This document shows, one piece after another, positions 7,414-16,565 of a stretch of 64,000 bases of DNA. The position numbers and the translations under genes were made by a program. The DNA comes from Paenibacillus sp. FSL K6-1096. Lineage in GTDB: Bacteria; Bacillota; Bacilli; Paenibacillales; Paenibacillaceae. The notes under the pieces are model-generated. The model ran no database searches. It was not told where the DNA came from and worked only from the letters and a program-made list of their open reading frames with translations. The stretch lies in contig NZ_CP150274.1 in NCBI RefSeq assembly GCF_037977055.1, forward strand, positions 4,464,001-4,528,000. Direction: 5' to 3'. The stretch's first letter is position 1. Each line of letters starts with the position of its first letter.

Positions 7414-9738
7414 ATGAAGCTTTTATTCAAGCTGTTCCGGGATATCAGGCAGTCGCTCGGGCAGTTTTTCTCTTTTGTGTTAATTGTCGCAGTAGGTGCT
7501 TTTTTCTATACGGGTCTGGCGACCCTAAGCAATAATTTGAATGATTATACTAAGACTTATTTTGCTGAGCACACATTAAGCGATCTGAACCTGTATTACA
7601 GTCAGCTCCCGCCAGAGAGTATCGCGCCGCTCAGCCAAGTGGAGGGCATCCGTAAGCTGGAGGGGCGGTATACCTTCAGTGCCACGGAGGCTTTTGACGG
7701 CTACCGTTCAACACTTAGGGTTCATTCTATTCCTGAGCATAATGAAATCAACACGCTGGCGATGCTGGAGGGAGGGCTTCCGTCCGGGGCAAGTGAGATT
7801 GTACTGGATTCCCGTTATGCGGCAGAGCATGACTATGGAGTTGGAGATCAAGTGACGATCCGTGTTCAGGACCGGGAGCTAACCTTCAGGATCAGCGGCT
7901 TGGGTGAGAATGTGGAGCATGCGAAGAAGAATGAAACACAGGATCATAAGCATGAGGGTGTTGCTTACGTCAGCGAGGCGGCTATCCCTGAGGTTGCTGG
8001 CGCTTATGTTTATAATGAACTGCTGGTGAATGCTAATAAAGGCTACGATGTGGATCAAATCGGCAAGTCTCTAGAGGAGAAATCCAAAGGGCTGCAATAT
8101 CTCGGCCAGGAGAGTAAGGAACGCTCGTTCAGCTATTCGCGCCTGAAGGCTACGCTCCATAATAACGGCTTAATGAGCAAGGTTATTCCTCTCGTATTAT
8201 TCCTGATCGAAGCGATTATCTTATTCCTGGCCATGTCCAGAATGATCGATTCCCAGCGGAATCAGGTCGGCATCATGAAGGCATTGGGTATCAAAAAAAG
8301 CAGCATCATGCTTCATTATATGGGCTATCCTGTGCTGGTCGGAGTGGCAGGCTCGATTCTGGGGTATATCCTGTCTGCGGCTGTATTTGTGCCCCTTATC
8401 GCGGTATCGAATGCAAGGTCCTTCACACTGCCGGGCATACAATTTGACCTGTCGATAGGATTGATTTTTCCGCCCATGCTCGTCTCCAGCCTGTTTGGAA
8501 TGTTTGCATGCTATTTCAGCGGAAGAAGTCTGTTGAAGGAAAGTGCATCACGGGCCATGCGCCCCAAGCCGCCCAGATCCATACGGCCCATACTCATCGA
8601 GAGAATTCCGGGGCTCTGGGGACGGCTGCCGTACAGGTATAAGCTGATTTTGCGGAATATTTTTCTGAACAAGGTTAAGGTTCTGGCAAGCTCGGTCGGG
8701 GTGATGGTCAGTACAGTGCTGTTAATCACCGCCTTCGGTACCCAAGCCTCCCTGCAAAAGGTAGCCGGCCAGTTCCGGCAGGTGTACACCTATGACCTTC
8801 GTGTCGATTATAAAGCGGGGGAGGTCTTGGCCGGGCAAGCTCTTCCTTCAGGCATCAAAAGCCACTATGCGTTATCCGCCTTTCCCATTGAACTGACAAA
8901 GAACCAGCAATCCGAAAAAGCGGAGCTGATTGTTACGGCGCGGGATAACCGGCTCATTCATTTCTATGATGACAAAGACCATCCCCTGCAGCTGGAGGAC
9001 CATGGTGTACTGGTGCCCAAATCGTATGCCGACCACTACAACATTGCGGAAGGGGATACCATAACCATTGCCTTTACTGCGCCTGAGCTGGGTAACAAGG
9101 TGGCAGAGATGAAGGTGCTAGGCATTTCTACACAATACGCAAGCCCGGCTTTTTACATCACGCCAGATTATCTGGCAAGCTTGGGGGTAGTGTACAAACC
9201 GTCCACCCTGCTGGTGGAGGCTGACACAGAGGAAGCTCTAGCCGGTATTCGGAGTGATTTCGGGAAGGACCCGAGGGTGGAGGCTATTTCAGGCAAGGAT
9301 GCACTGGAGAAGGAAGGGCGTTATATTTTGCAGCAAAACAGCTTTGTGTTTATTATGTTCATTGTTTGTGCAGTAATCTTGTCCTTTGGTGCGATCTACA
9401 CGATCTCGTCGATCAATATGTATGAGAGGAACCGCGAGCTGGCGACGCTCAAGGTATTGGGCTATTACAGGAATCAGATCAACCGGCTTATTTTCCGGGA
9501 AAATATAATCATCACCACGGTGGCCGTTCTGTTCGCCCTGCTTGTCTGCGGCTATGTGTATGAACTGGTCGTTCAGGCGTTATCCAGCACCCACCAGCAA
9601 ATCCCGGATCAATTAAACCTCGCCAGCCTCCTGATGTCGGTGGCGGTTGCGTTCGCGCTTACCTTTATGGCCAACCTGCTGCTTAGACGCAAGGTGACCC
9701 GGATCAATATGATTGAATCGCTTAAGGGCCTGGAATAA
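7414..9738 (+). CDS. FtsX/MacB-type ABC permease
   Basis: A protein of about 774 residues with two FtsX cores. There is a first membrane helix (residues about 15-35), a large extracytoplasmic domain, three helices about residues 255-370, a further helix with a second extracytoplasmic domain, and a terminal three-helix block (LVCGYVYEL, LMSVAVAFALTFMANLLL). Each core carries the cytoplasmic loop pattern QRNQVGIMKALGIKK / NRELATLKVLGYYRNQI. I place the start at ATG 7414, one base after the ATPase stop; an in-frame ATG at 7375 inside that gene is possible, and neither has a good ribosome binding site. Forms an exporter with the preceding ATPase. No terminator is evident after it. Confidence 0.85.
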   Translation: MKLLFKLFRDIRQSLGQFFSFVLIVAVGAFFYTGLATLSNNLNDYTKTYFAEHTLSDLNLYYSQLPPESIAPLSQVEGIRKLEGRYTFSATEAFDGYRSTLRVHSIPEHNEINTLAMLEGGLPSGASEIVLDSRYAAEHDYGVGDQVTIRVQDRELTFRISGLGENVEHAKKNETQDHKHEGVAYVSEAAIPEVAGAYVYNELLVNANKGYDVDQIGKSLEEKSKGLQYLGQESKERSFSYSRLKATLHNNGLMSKVIPLVLFLIEAIILFLAMSRMIDSQRNQVGIMKALGIKKSSIMLHYMGYPVLVGVAGSILGYILSAAVFVPLIAVSNARSFTLPGIQFDLSIGLIFPPMLVSSLFGMFACYFSGRSLLKESASRAMRPKPPRSIRPILIERIPGLWGRLPYRYKLILRNIFLNKVKVLASSVGVMVSTVLLITAFGTQASLQKVAGQFRQVYTYDLRVDYKAGEVLAGQALPSGIKSHYALSAFPIELTKNQQSEKAELIVTARDNRLIHFYDDKDHPLQLEDHGVLVPKSYADHYNIAEGDTITIAFTAPELGNKVAEMKVLGISTQYASPAFYITPDYLASLGVVYKPSTLLVEADTEEALAGIRSDFGKDPRVEAISGKDALEKEGRYILQQNSFVFIMFIVCAVILSFGAIYTISSINMYERNRELATLKVLGYYRNQINRLIFRENIIITTVAVLFALLVCGYVYELVVQALSSTHQQIPDQLNLASLLMSVAVAFALTFMANLLLRRKVTRINMIESLKGLE

Positions 9739-9843
9739 CGGCAGGTGATCCTCCGGATGGAAGCATTCCGATTCCCCAACACTGTATCCCTATAACACAA
9801 ATGCGTTCCTGTGCGGAGGCGGCGAATTCTGATAGGGTAGATA

Positions 9844-9858
9844 CCGTAAACGCTTTCA
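9844..9858 (+). promoter_or_regulatory. cre-like site
   Basis: CGTAAACGCTTTCA fits the catabolite-responsive element consensus except for one T. It lies 23 bases before the start of a secreted enzyme gene, where CcpA would block transcription. Confidence 0.45.
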
Positions 9859-9881
9859 CCAAAGAATAGGAGGGCATCAGG

Positions 9882-12584
9882 ATGAAAAAACGTTACAGGT
9901 GGCGGAGTGTGTTATCAAGGTGGATGGTCTGTCTGTTAGCGGTGAATCTCATGGCCGGTTCAGCAGGGGAGCTCGCAGGCCAGCCGCTGAGCGGCAGGGC
10001 ATCCGCAGATCCGGCGGCATCAACCTTTGAATCGAGGGCTGCGGCCTTGCTGGAGTATTTCGACACGCATTCCCCGGAGGAAGCGCCGATTCAGAACGGG
10101 GTGGATAACCGGTACAAGAATTATGCGAAGTATCACAGCTGGATTGCCGAGGCCAGCTTGGAGCTGGGCAACCTGAGCCGGGGGCTGGAGATGGCAGAGG
10201 AGGCGCTTACGCGGACCAGTGATATCTTCGATTTCTATTCAGCGATGGACAGCTATCTGCGGTATAAGGACCTGTATACGCCGGAGATGCGGGAGCTGGC
10301 GAAGACGGTCATCGGCGGGCATCCCTCCGGTGCTTATGATGGCGGATCGACGGAGAATCATCATCTGATGCATTCGGTAGCCCGCTATTTAGCCGGACAG
10401 GAATGGCCGGAGGTGGCGGATCATGTCGGGGCGAATAAAGGGAGGGACTGGCTGCTGGCGTTCTTCGACCGGGTGCCGCGTGAAGGGATTATGGAGCAGG
10501 ATTCATCTACCTATATGCCGACCTACACCAGCGCCCTGCTGTCGCTGATCGATCATGCCACTGACAATGAGATGCGTACCAAGGCGAAGCTGACCTATGA
10601 CTGGCTGCTGGCCCAATGGGCGCCGGAATGGCTGAAGGGCTATCATGTGACGTCCAGCTTCCGCATGTCCACGCCGGAGTTCGAGCCTAAGCATCCGTCG
10701 GAGAGCCTGATTGTGGGCTGGCTGTATTTCGGCGGGGAGCAGCCGGCCACCTTCATGCGCTTCCTGGAATCGAACAATGAATGGTACCCGGACGGCATCT
10801 TCGCCATCTCGGCGGCGATCTCCAGCTACCGTCCTCCCGCAGCCGTGACAGCCGCCGCACTGGAGCGGACGACGGATTATGTACACCGCGAGACCTCGGA
10901 TGTGGGCGGCGGCAATGCCGAAGGCTTCAAGCGCTATACGTACATGAACAAGGAGTATGGAGTGACCAGCACGTACAACGGCTACGGCGGCGGGCCGCTC
11001 TACCGGGATCAGGTGCATGAGGGACAGGTGAAGTGGGTGTCGGACCAGCCGAACAGCACCTTTTTCATCAATCAGCCGATCAAGGATACGTCGAATGCCA
11101 ACGTGCAGGGACAGCTCCGGGTGGATGGGGCAACAGGCAATCTCCAGACCTTACAGTACAAGGGCACCCAGGTATCCGTCATCAAAATGAAATCCGGCGA
11201 CGCCTTCCCGTATCTTCGCGGCCTGGTCTCCAAAACAGCGCTGAATGAAGTGCTGGAGCAGGACGGCTGGATCTTCATAGATGCCGGTCCGGTCTATATT
11301 GCGGCGAAAATGACAGCCGGCTCGTATGCCTTCTTCGAGGACGATGGCCGCTACCGCTGGTTCAAGAATACGGCGCTGCAGAACGGTATCATCATCGAGA
11401 CGGCTCCAGCAGCGGACTATGCAGAGCTGCAGGACTTCGCCGATGCGGTCAAGCTGCTGCCTATCGATGCTTCGGGTGTATCTGCGGCTAATCCGAGCCT
11501 GAGCTTCACGAACCTGGAGGGCAAGGTGATGACGATTACGTATGGCGGAACGCGCAGCGTGGCTAGCGTTCCTTATGATTACGCCAACTGGCCGCTGCTC
11601 GACAATCCGTGGATACAGCAGGAGCGTCAGGGGGAGCTAACGCTTCAGACGGGAAGCGGGGCCTGCACATATAACTTTGCGGCATGGACAACGACTTGCC
11701 CATCCGGCACGCCTGCCGAGGCTGATCTTGTGGTGAATCGGATCGGCTGGACGCCGGAGGACCCGGCAACTGGAGACAGTGTGGTGCTGGAGGCGGAAGT
11801 GCAGAATCTGGGCACAGCGGCCATTCCGGCGGCCAGCGGAGCGGTGCTGCAATTTAACGTGAACGGGACAGTGGCTGCCACGGTATCGCTTCCTGCACTT
11901 CAGCCTGGGGAGAAGGCAACCGTATCGGCAGACAGCCTGCAGAGCTGGCAGCCTCCGGCGGCGGGAACCTACACCATTACGGCGATCGCAGACGCTGGTG
12001 AGCTGATTGCCGAAGCTCAGGAGCATAACAATACGCGCATAAGCAAGCTTGTGCTGTGGAACACGGCTTTTACCGAACCATTCGACAGCGGTACGGCGGC
12101 CGGGTGGAGCACTACAGGCGGGCCGTGGGCGGTTAGCGTACCAGAGTCAGTCTACCGTGCAACCGCATTGAACGGCTTGCAGCTGGCAACCTATGCCGGA
12201 AGCGGCTGGAGTAACTATTTCGTCAAGACGGACATGCGTATAGATGGCGCGGGCAGCGGTGCCACACCGTCAGCGGGACTGGTCGGCAGATATCAGGATG
12301 CCAATAATATGTACTACCTGCGTTATAACTGGACAACCGCGCAGCTTCAGCTGCTCAAGATTGTGAATGGGCAGAATACGGTTCTGCGCAGCGTCAGCCA
12401 GACGATAGACAGCGGGACTTGGCACACTTTGGGCCTGAGATTCGAGGGCACGGGAATCACTGCATATCTGGACGGGCTGCCGCGGTTCAGCCTGGTGGAT
12501 GCGAGTCTCTCCAGCGGAGGCATCGGCCTGCGGGCGTACAATGCCGCGGCTTCCTTCGACAATGTACTGGTGCAGACGCCATAA
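9882..12584 (+). CDS. Secreted multidomain enzyme: helical toroid, CARDB and LamG-like domains
   Basis: A 900-residue protein with a signal peptide (positive RYRWR, hydrophobic core 15-30, cleavage near SADP). Residues about 45-600 look like an (alpha/alpha) toroid plus beta-sandwich arrangement typical of polysaccharide lyases and some glycoside hydrolases, with a conserved-looking ENHHLMHSVARYL near residue 165 and aromatic-rich segments (YTYMNKEYGVTSTYNGYGGG). A CARDB adhesion domain follows (about 615-725, ADLVVNRIGWTP to EHNNTRISKLVLW) and a concanavalin/LamG-like carbohydrate-binding domain (about 730-900). I cannot name the CAZy family; substrate unknown. A cre-like site upstream supports a role in carbohydrate use. 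It stands alone between the exporter and an ABC1 kinase gene. Confidence 0.7.
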   Translation: MKKRYRWRSVLSRWMVCLLAVNLMAGSAGELAGQPLSGRASADPAASTFESRAAALLEYFDTHSPEEAPIQNGVDNRYKNYAKYHSWIAEASLELGNLSRGLEMAEEALTRTSDIFDFYSAMDSYLRYKDLYTPEMRELAKTVIGGHPSGAYDGGSTENHHLMHSVARYLAGQEWPEVADHVGANKGRDWLLAFFDRVPREGIMEQDSSTYMPTYTSALLSLIDHATDNEMRTKAKLTYDWLLAQWAPEWLKGYHVTSSFRMSTPEFEPKHPSESLIVGWLYFGGEQPATFMRFLESNNEWYPDGIFAISAAISSYRPPAAVTAAALERTTDYVHRETSDVGGGNAEGFKRYTYMNKEYGVTSTYNGYGGGPLYRDQVHEGQVKWVSDQPNSTFFINQPIKDTSNANVQGQLRVDGATGNLQTLQYKGTQVSVIKMKSGDAFPYLRGLVSKTALNEVLEQDGWIFIDAGPVYIAAKMTAGSYAFFEDDGRYRWFKNTALQNGIIIETAPAADYAELQDFADAVKLLPIDASGVSAANPSLSFTNLEGKVMTITYGGTRSVASVPYDYANWPLLDNPWIQQERQGELTLQTGSGACTYNFAAWTTTCPSGTPAEADLVVNRIGWTPEDPATGDSVVLEAEVQNLGTAAIPAASGAVLQFNVNGTVAATVSLPALQPGEKATVSADSLQSWQPPAAGTYTITAIADAGELIAEAQEHNNTRISKLVLWNTAFTEPFDSGTAAGWSTTGGPWAVSVPESVYRATALNGLQLATYAGSGWSNYFVKTDMRIDGAGSGATPSAGLVGRYQDANNMYYLRYNWTTAQLQLLKIVNGQNTVLRSVSQTIDSGTWHTLGLRFEGTGITAYLDGLPRFSLVDASLSSGGIGLRAYNAAASFDNVLVQTP

Positions 12585-12662
12585 CAGTGCTTTTCCCGTT
12601 TCCGCATCTTCAGCCCCGTGTGCTATAGTGGGGGTATTGAAGCGATTACAGGGGGGCGGGAG

Positions 12663-14627
12663 ATGTTCTTTTTCATAGTCATGCTTGTATGTTTCGGAGT
12701 GTTCGTAGCACTTGCCTATGTATTCAATGCGAAGCATAAGCTCTTGATGCCGCTGGTCAGCGCGGTGGCGGTCAGTATGCTGGTGCAGGTGCTGGAGCAA
12801 TTCTATATGAGCAGCATTATTGTTGTGGCGTTCATTCTGTATTTCATCATAAGCAGCATCAGGACCTTCAAGCATGAACAGTTCCAGTTGATGGTGGCGA
12901 TTCTATTCAGCACGTCCGTCGTGACTCTGGTTCTGACCTCCACCTACTTCAAGCAGCCCGTCGTTCCCTCCGAAGCGGAGATGGTCAGGGTGATGTTCAT
13001 CTACTATCCGCTGCTGATTCTATTTATCTCCTGCTATACCTACATGCTCCTTAGCGTGTTCAATTTCAAGCTGCTGCAGTCGGGGAATCCGCTCGGGTAT
13101 GTGATGGGGAAGGTGCGCGGCTTCAGGCGTATGGTCCGTCTGCTCTGGATCGCGTCGCGCAAGGGGCTGAATCATCTGCTCCAGCAGGATCATGCGAAGC
13201 TGCCGCAGGTGATTGCTGCCATTCTGGATAACATGGGCGGGGTGTTCGTGAAGTTCGGGCAGGTGCTGTCGACCAAGAAGGATCTGCTGCCTGCGCCATA
13301 CATTGAAGCGTTCTCCAGCCTGCATGATCAGGTTAAGCCGCTCAGCCGGAAGGAGCTGAAGGAGATCATCGACAGCCGGATCGGCGATCTGGAGGAGACG
13401 TATGCGGACTTCGGAATGGAGCCCATTGCAGCCGCTTCGATCGGGCAGGTGCATCTGGCGCGGCTGAAGTCTACGGGCGAGAAGGTCGTCGTCAAAATCC
13501 TGCGGCCGGATGTGAAGCAGAAGATGAGCGTGGATCTGGATCTGTTAATCCAATTCGTGACCCGCCTATCCGAGCGCTCCGCCAAAATCCGAAAACTCGG
13601 CTTAGTCCAGCTCGCCGAAGGCTTCAAAACCAATCTGATTGAAGAGACCGACTTCGACATCGAAGCGCTGAATACGAATCTGCTGCGTCAGGCGTTCCAG
13701 GAACATGATATTCCGATTAGAGTGCCGAAGATCTACGCCGAGTATTCGACCAAGCAGATTCTGACTATGGAATATATTGAAGGGCAGCGCTTCACACAGA
13801 AGGTGACCAGCGATGTATCCGAGATGATCATGCACGCGTTCCTGCAGCAGATTCTGATGATCGGCATCTTCCACGCCGACCCTCATCCCGGCAATCTGAT
13901 GCTGACTAAGGACGGGGAGGTTGCGCTGATTGACTTCGGCTCGGTGGGCTACCTGACGGATGAGGAGCGGGGCGGGATGCTCAACTTCCTGATGGGCTAC
14001 AGCCGGAAGGATACGAAGCAGATGGCCCAGGGCCTGGCCGGGGTCTGTGAAGAAGGAGAGCTGCTGGATGTGCGGATGATCGAGCGGCGCCTCAGCAGAC
14101 TTTTGTCGGAAGCCTCGTTCTCTCCTGATCCTACCAGCGTGTTGATGAGACGGCTGATGTCGATGATTACTGAGCTGGGCATGTCCTTGAAGCCGACGGT
14201 AGCCGGGGCCTTCCGGGCAATTATTACCGTGGACGGGACCTTGTCCTCCGTAGATGAGTCGTACTCCTTATCCGCAGCAAGCCAGTCCTTCGCAGAGCAG
14301 ATGGATCAGGGAGAGATCGTCAAGGAACAATTTAACAAGGTGAAGGGGCGGCTGGAGGACTATATTCCGAAGCTGCTGGAGCTGCCGCTGCTGAAGGAGA
14401 ACCGGATTACGCTGGCGCGTGAGGATAGCCATAGTCTGACGGATTTCGTGGGTACGCTGACGGTGGGGATTTTTACGGTGATCTGCATGGTGATCATGCT
14501 GGCAAGCTTCTGGATGCAGGGGGAGATCATGCGGTTTGTCCTCGCTCCCTTATCGATGTCAGGCTTCGGCACGGGGATGATTATTCTAATGATGTCAGTC
14601 ATTAAGCAGCTGAAACCCAAGGGGTAG
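12663..14627 (+). CDS. ABC1/UbiB-family atypical kinase, membrane bound
   Basis: A 654-residue protein. Five N-terminal hydrophobic helices (about residues 1-145) precede an ABC1 kinase domain with the hallmark KFGQVLSTKKDLLP (KxGQ), ASIGQVHLARL (alanine-rich loop in place of glycines), the lysine of VVVKILRPDV, and FHADPHPGNLML / IDFGSVGYL as catalytic and metal-binding loops. Two more helices end the protein. UbiB/ABC1 proteins are ATPases or kinases acting on isoprenoid lipid pathways, here presumably menaquinone, though the true substrate is unsettled. ATG 12663 is preceded by GGGGGGCGGGAG; the ORF is open 15 codons upstream without a better start. The next hypothetical gene follows after 12 bases, probably co-transcribed. 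Confidence 0.85.
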   Translation: MFFFIVMLVCFGVFVALAYVFNAKHKLLMPLVSAVAVSMLVQVLEQFYMSSIIVVAFILYFIISSIRTFKHEQFQLMVAILFSTSVVTLVLTSTYFKQPVVPSEAEMVRVMFIYYPLLILFISCYTYMLLSVFNFKLLQSGNPLGYVMGKVRGFRRMVRLLWIASRKGLNHLLQQDHAKLPQVIAAILDNMGGVFVKFGQVLSTKKDLLPAPYIEAFSSLHDQVKPLSRKELKEIIDSRIGDLEETYADFGMEPIAAASIGQVHLARLKSTGEKVVVKILRPDVKQKMSVDLDLLIQFVTRLSERSAKIRKLGLVQLAEGFKTNLIEETDFDIEALNTNLLRQAFQEHDIPIRVPKIYAEYSTKQILTMEYIEGQRFTQKVTSDVSEMIMHAFLQQILMIGIFHADPHPGNLMLTKDGEVALIDFGSVGYLTDEERGGMLNFLMGYSRKDTKQMAQGLAGVCEEGELLDVRMIERRLSRLLSEASFSPDPTSVLMRRLMSMITELGMSLKPTVAGAFRAIITVDGTLSSVDESYSLSAASQSFAEQMDQGEIVKEQFNKVKGRLEDYIPKLLELPLLKENRITLAREDSHSLTDFVGTLTVGIFTVICMVIMLASFWMQGEIMRFVLAPLSMSGFGTGMIILMMSVIKQLKPKG

Positions 14628-14639
14628 AGGAGGGAAGGG

Positions 14640-15164
14640 ATGATGGGGAGTTTACTCTCGAATAAGAAGAGAATACGCGGCTGGAAGCGCAGGGTGAAGC
14701 AGATTGACCAGTGGAAAAAATGGTTCATGCACCTCGACCTGGAGGAGCTGCAAACCACGCAGCGGGATTATGTGAAGCTGTGGATCGACCCCTTCTACCG
14801 GTTGAACAGGCGCAATCCGCCGGTGTGGTATTCCCGCCTGCTGCTGGAGGCGATGATCGAGGTGTATCACTCCTGGTCCCGGCAGATGGCGGGTCTGAAT
14901 GAACCTTTTTATCTGCGGATCTGGTTCTATCATCCGAACTTTATCCAGTCGCAGATCGTGGTCGCCTTCCGGGATGCGCTGCATTTCTATGATAATACCT
15001 TCGAGGCCGGAAGCGGGAGCCAGACGTTCCCCTGGGAGTTGTACGGGACAGTGTCCGGTCTCCAGGACTTCATCTGGGAGCCGGCCGCTGAGCCGGAGCC
15101 TTATTGTCTGCCTGGACAGCCACAATCGAAGGCCGCACAGGTGTGGTTAGGCAGAATTGAATAG
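14640..15164 (+). CDS. Hypothetical protein downstream of the ABC1 kinase
   Basis: A 174-residue basic-N-terminal protein (KKRIRGWKRRVKQIDQWKKWF) rich in aromatic residues, with no signal peptide or membrane segment. I do not recognise the family. It starts 12 bases after the ABC1 kinase stop with AGAGGAGGG just upstream, so it is likely its operon partner, and a terminator follows at 15184. The central pattern YHSWSRQMAGLNEPFYLRIW could be a small alpha/beta fold. Confidence 0.65.
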   Translation: MMGSLLSNKKRIRGWKRRVKQIDQWKKWFMHLDLEELQTTQRDYVKLWIDPFYRLNRRNPPVWYSRLLLEAMIEVYHSWSRQMAGLNEPFYLRIWFYHPNFIQSQIVVAFRDALHFYDNTFEAGSGSQTFPWELYGTVSGLQDFIWEPAAEPEPYCLPGQPQSKAAQVWLGRIE

Positions 15165-15183
15165 CGATGTATGCAAAAGAAGC

Positions 15184-15229
15184 GAGCTATCCCAGAAGCC
15201 ATGAAACGGTTGCTTGGGATAGCTCTTTA
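15184..15229 (+). terminator. Rho-independent terminator
   Basis: GAGCTATCCCA and TGGGATAGCTC form an 11-bp stem with a 20-base loop, then TTTAT. It closes the ABC1-hypothetical operon. Confidence 0.75.
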
Positions 15230-15278
15230 TGCTGGAGCAGCAGCGTGAGCACTTGGGGGAGGGTGGGACGCTTCGATT

Positions 15279-15537
15279 CGGGCCTGACGCCTGCGTGCGA
15301 GGCGAATGTATGCTGTTTTTCGCATACATTCGGGCTACATGCCTGCGCGTCAGCAAATGTATGCTGTTTTCCGCATACATTCGGGCTACATGCCTGCGCG
15401 TCAGCAAATGTATGCTGTTTTCCGCATACATTCGGGCTACATGCCTGCGCGTCAGCAAATGTATGCTGTTTTCCGCATACATTCGGGCTACGTGCCTGCG
15501 CGTCAGCAAAATGTATGCTGTTTTTCGCATACATACC
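15279..15537. repeat. Tandem array of five 51-bp hairpin repeats (array A)
   Basis: Five copies of AATGTATGC-N8-GCATACATT start at 15305, 15356, 15407, 15458 and 15510. The 25-base segment between them (beginning CGGGCTACATGCCTG) is almost identical in copies 2-4 and diverged in copy 1, so this is a true tandem repeat of 51 bp. The last copy carries one extra A. Because 51 is divisible by three, artificial ORFs run through several frames; none has a ribosome binding site or plausible composition. The array fills the gap between two convergent genes and is followed by a strong terminator. Function unknown. Confidence 0.9.
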
Positions 15538-15539
15538 GC

Positions 15540-15579
15540 AAAACAAGGGGCTGTCACTTTCAGGACAGCCCCTTGTTTT
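15540..15579. terminator. Strong bidirectional terminator
   Basis: AAAACAAGGGGCTGTC, loop ACTTTCAG and GACAGCCCCTTGTTTT form a 16-bp stem with A/T tails on both sides. It touches the stop codon of the minus-strand BtrH-like gene and also stops transcription coming through array A. Confidence 0.85.
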
Positions 15580-16565
15580 CACAAGCAGGTTCCAGCCTGC
15601 ACCGCGAGCTGCACACATTCCTCCAGCAGCTGCTCTTCCTGCGAGATGATCCGGCCCATCCGCTTGTGAATCTTCGCCCGTGCTGACGGCTTGTTGCCGG
15701 TCAGTCTGATCTGGAGCATGAACTGATGCAGCAGATTCCACTCTTCTCCGGTCTTAAGGTAACGCTCGGATAAGCTTGCCAGCCCGGGCAGCCGGGCTTC
15801 ACGGTTCAGCAGCTCCAGGAACAGGCCGAAGCGAATCCGGCTGATCGGCAGCGCGTTCGCATACACCTTGAAGCGGGAGTCGGCTTCGGGAGAAGGGTCG
15901 GAGCCGAGCCCTGCCTCCAGATAGGCATCGGCATAGGCCTGGAGATTAGCGGTAACCCCGCCGGGCTGGAGCTGTCCAGCGGGACAGTCCAGCATCTCCT
16001 GAAGCGTGGTCTGCCAGTCGGTATATGAACGCGAAGGTGGGCAGAGCTCGAATAAGGCATAGAAGCTGCAGGCTTGCTCCAGCACATCGAAGTCTACAGC
16101 TTCAAGCGGCTTGTCATAGTAGGCATCCGTCAGATAGATGATATTGCCGGGGCGGTCCAGACCCACCGCGAGGCAGGCGTGGCTGGTATGCAGCCTGCGG
16201 TAGGCTACGCACCAGGGGCAGTCATAGGAATCGAAGCCGACAAGTACCGGCATTCCCGCAGACAGCCGGCTCTCCAGCATGTCCAGCAGGAACTCGCGGC
16301 TGCGCTCCGGTCCTTGCCGCTCGATGTAATTGAAGATAAGGCCGTGGTATGAAGCCATGGCTCCGGTATCGATGCGCGGCAGCACCAGCCGTTCAGCCAG
16401 TAACTGGCCCGGCGACTGCTCTTCGGCGAAGGACATCTGCCAGGCATGGCCGTACATACATTTGCTGTCCGTTCCCTGCCACTCGGCGACCGCCTGAATG
16501 CAGTCATCGATGCAGCTGCGCAGTTTAGGGTAAGGGGTGCTCTTAACGGGGGCAATATTCAGCAC
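15579..16565 (-). CDS. BtrH-like acyltransferase (papain-fold, BtrH_N type)
   Basis: A 328-residue protein whose N-terminal half resembles the BtrH_N domain, a papain-like fold. In butirosin biosynthesis BtrH transfers the carrier-bound aminoacyl side chain to the aminoglycoside. Candidate catalytic residues are Cys18 or Cys22 in RSCIDDCIQAVAEWQG, the histidine in HTSHACLAVGLD and the aspartate in IYLTDAYYD. The C-terminal half is helical and unassigned. GTG start with GAAGGAG ten bases upstream; the gene overlaps the end of the AraC regulator by 23 bases, so both are co-transcribed. An ACP, an ATP-grasp ligase and other tailoring genes lie divergently next door, which supports a transferase role. 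Fold assignment moderately sure; reaction inferred. Confidence 0.65.
   Translation of the reverse strand: MLNIAPVKSTPYPKLRSCIDDCIQAVAEWQGTDSKCMYGHAWQMSFAEEQSPGQLLAERLVLPRIDTGAMASYHGLIFNYIERQGPERSREFLLDMLESRLSAGMPVLVGFDSYDCPWCVAYRRLHTSHACLAVGLDRPGNIIYLTDAYYDKPLEAVDFDVLEQACSFYALFELCPPSRSYTDWQTTLQEMLDCPAGQLQPGGVTANLQAYADAYLEAGLGSDPSPEADSRFKVYANALPISRIRFGLFLELLNREARLPGLASLSERYLKTGEEWNLLHQFMLQIRLTGNKPSARAKIHKRMGRIISQEEQLLEECVQLAVQAGTCL

Noticed and set aside
15147..15741. Several overlapping ORFs of 120-180 codons through the 51-bp repeats
   Set aside because: They exist only because the repeat length is divisible by three; sequences are periodic and lack ribosome binding sites.
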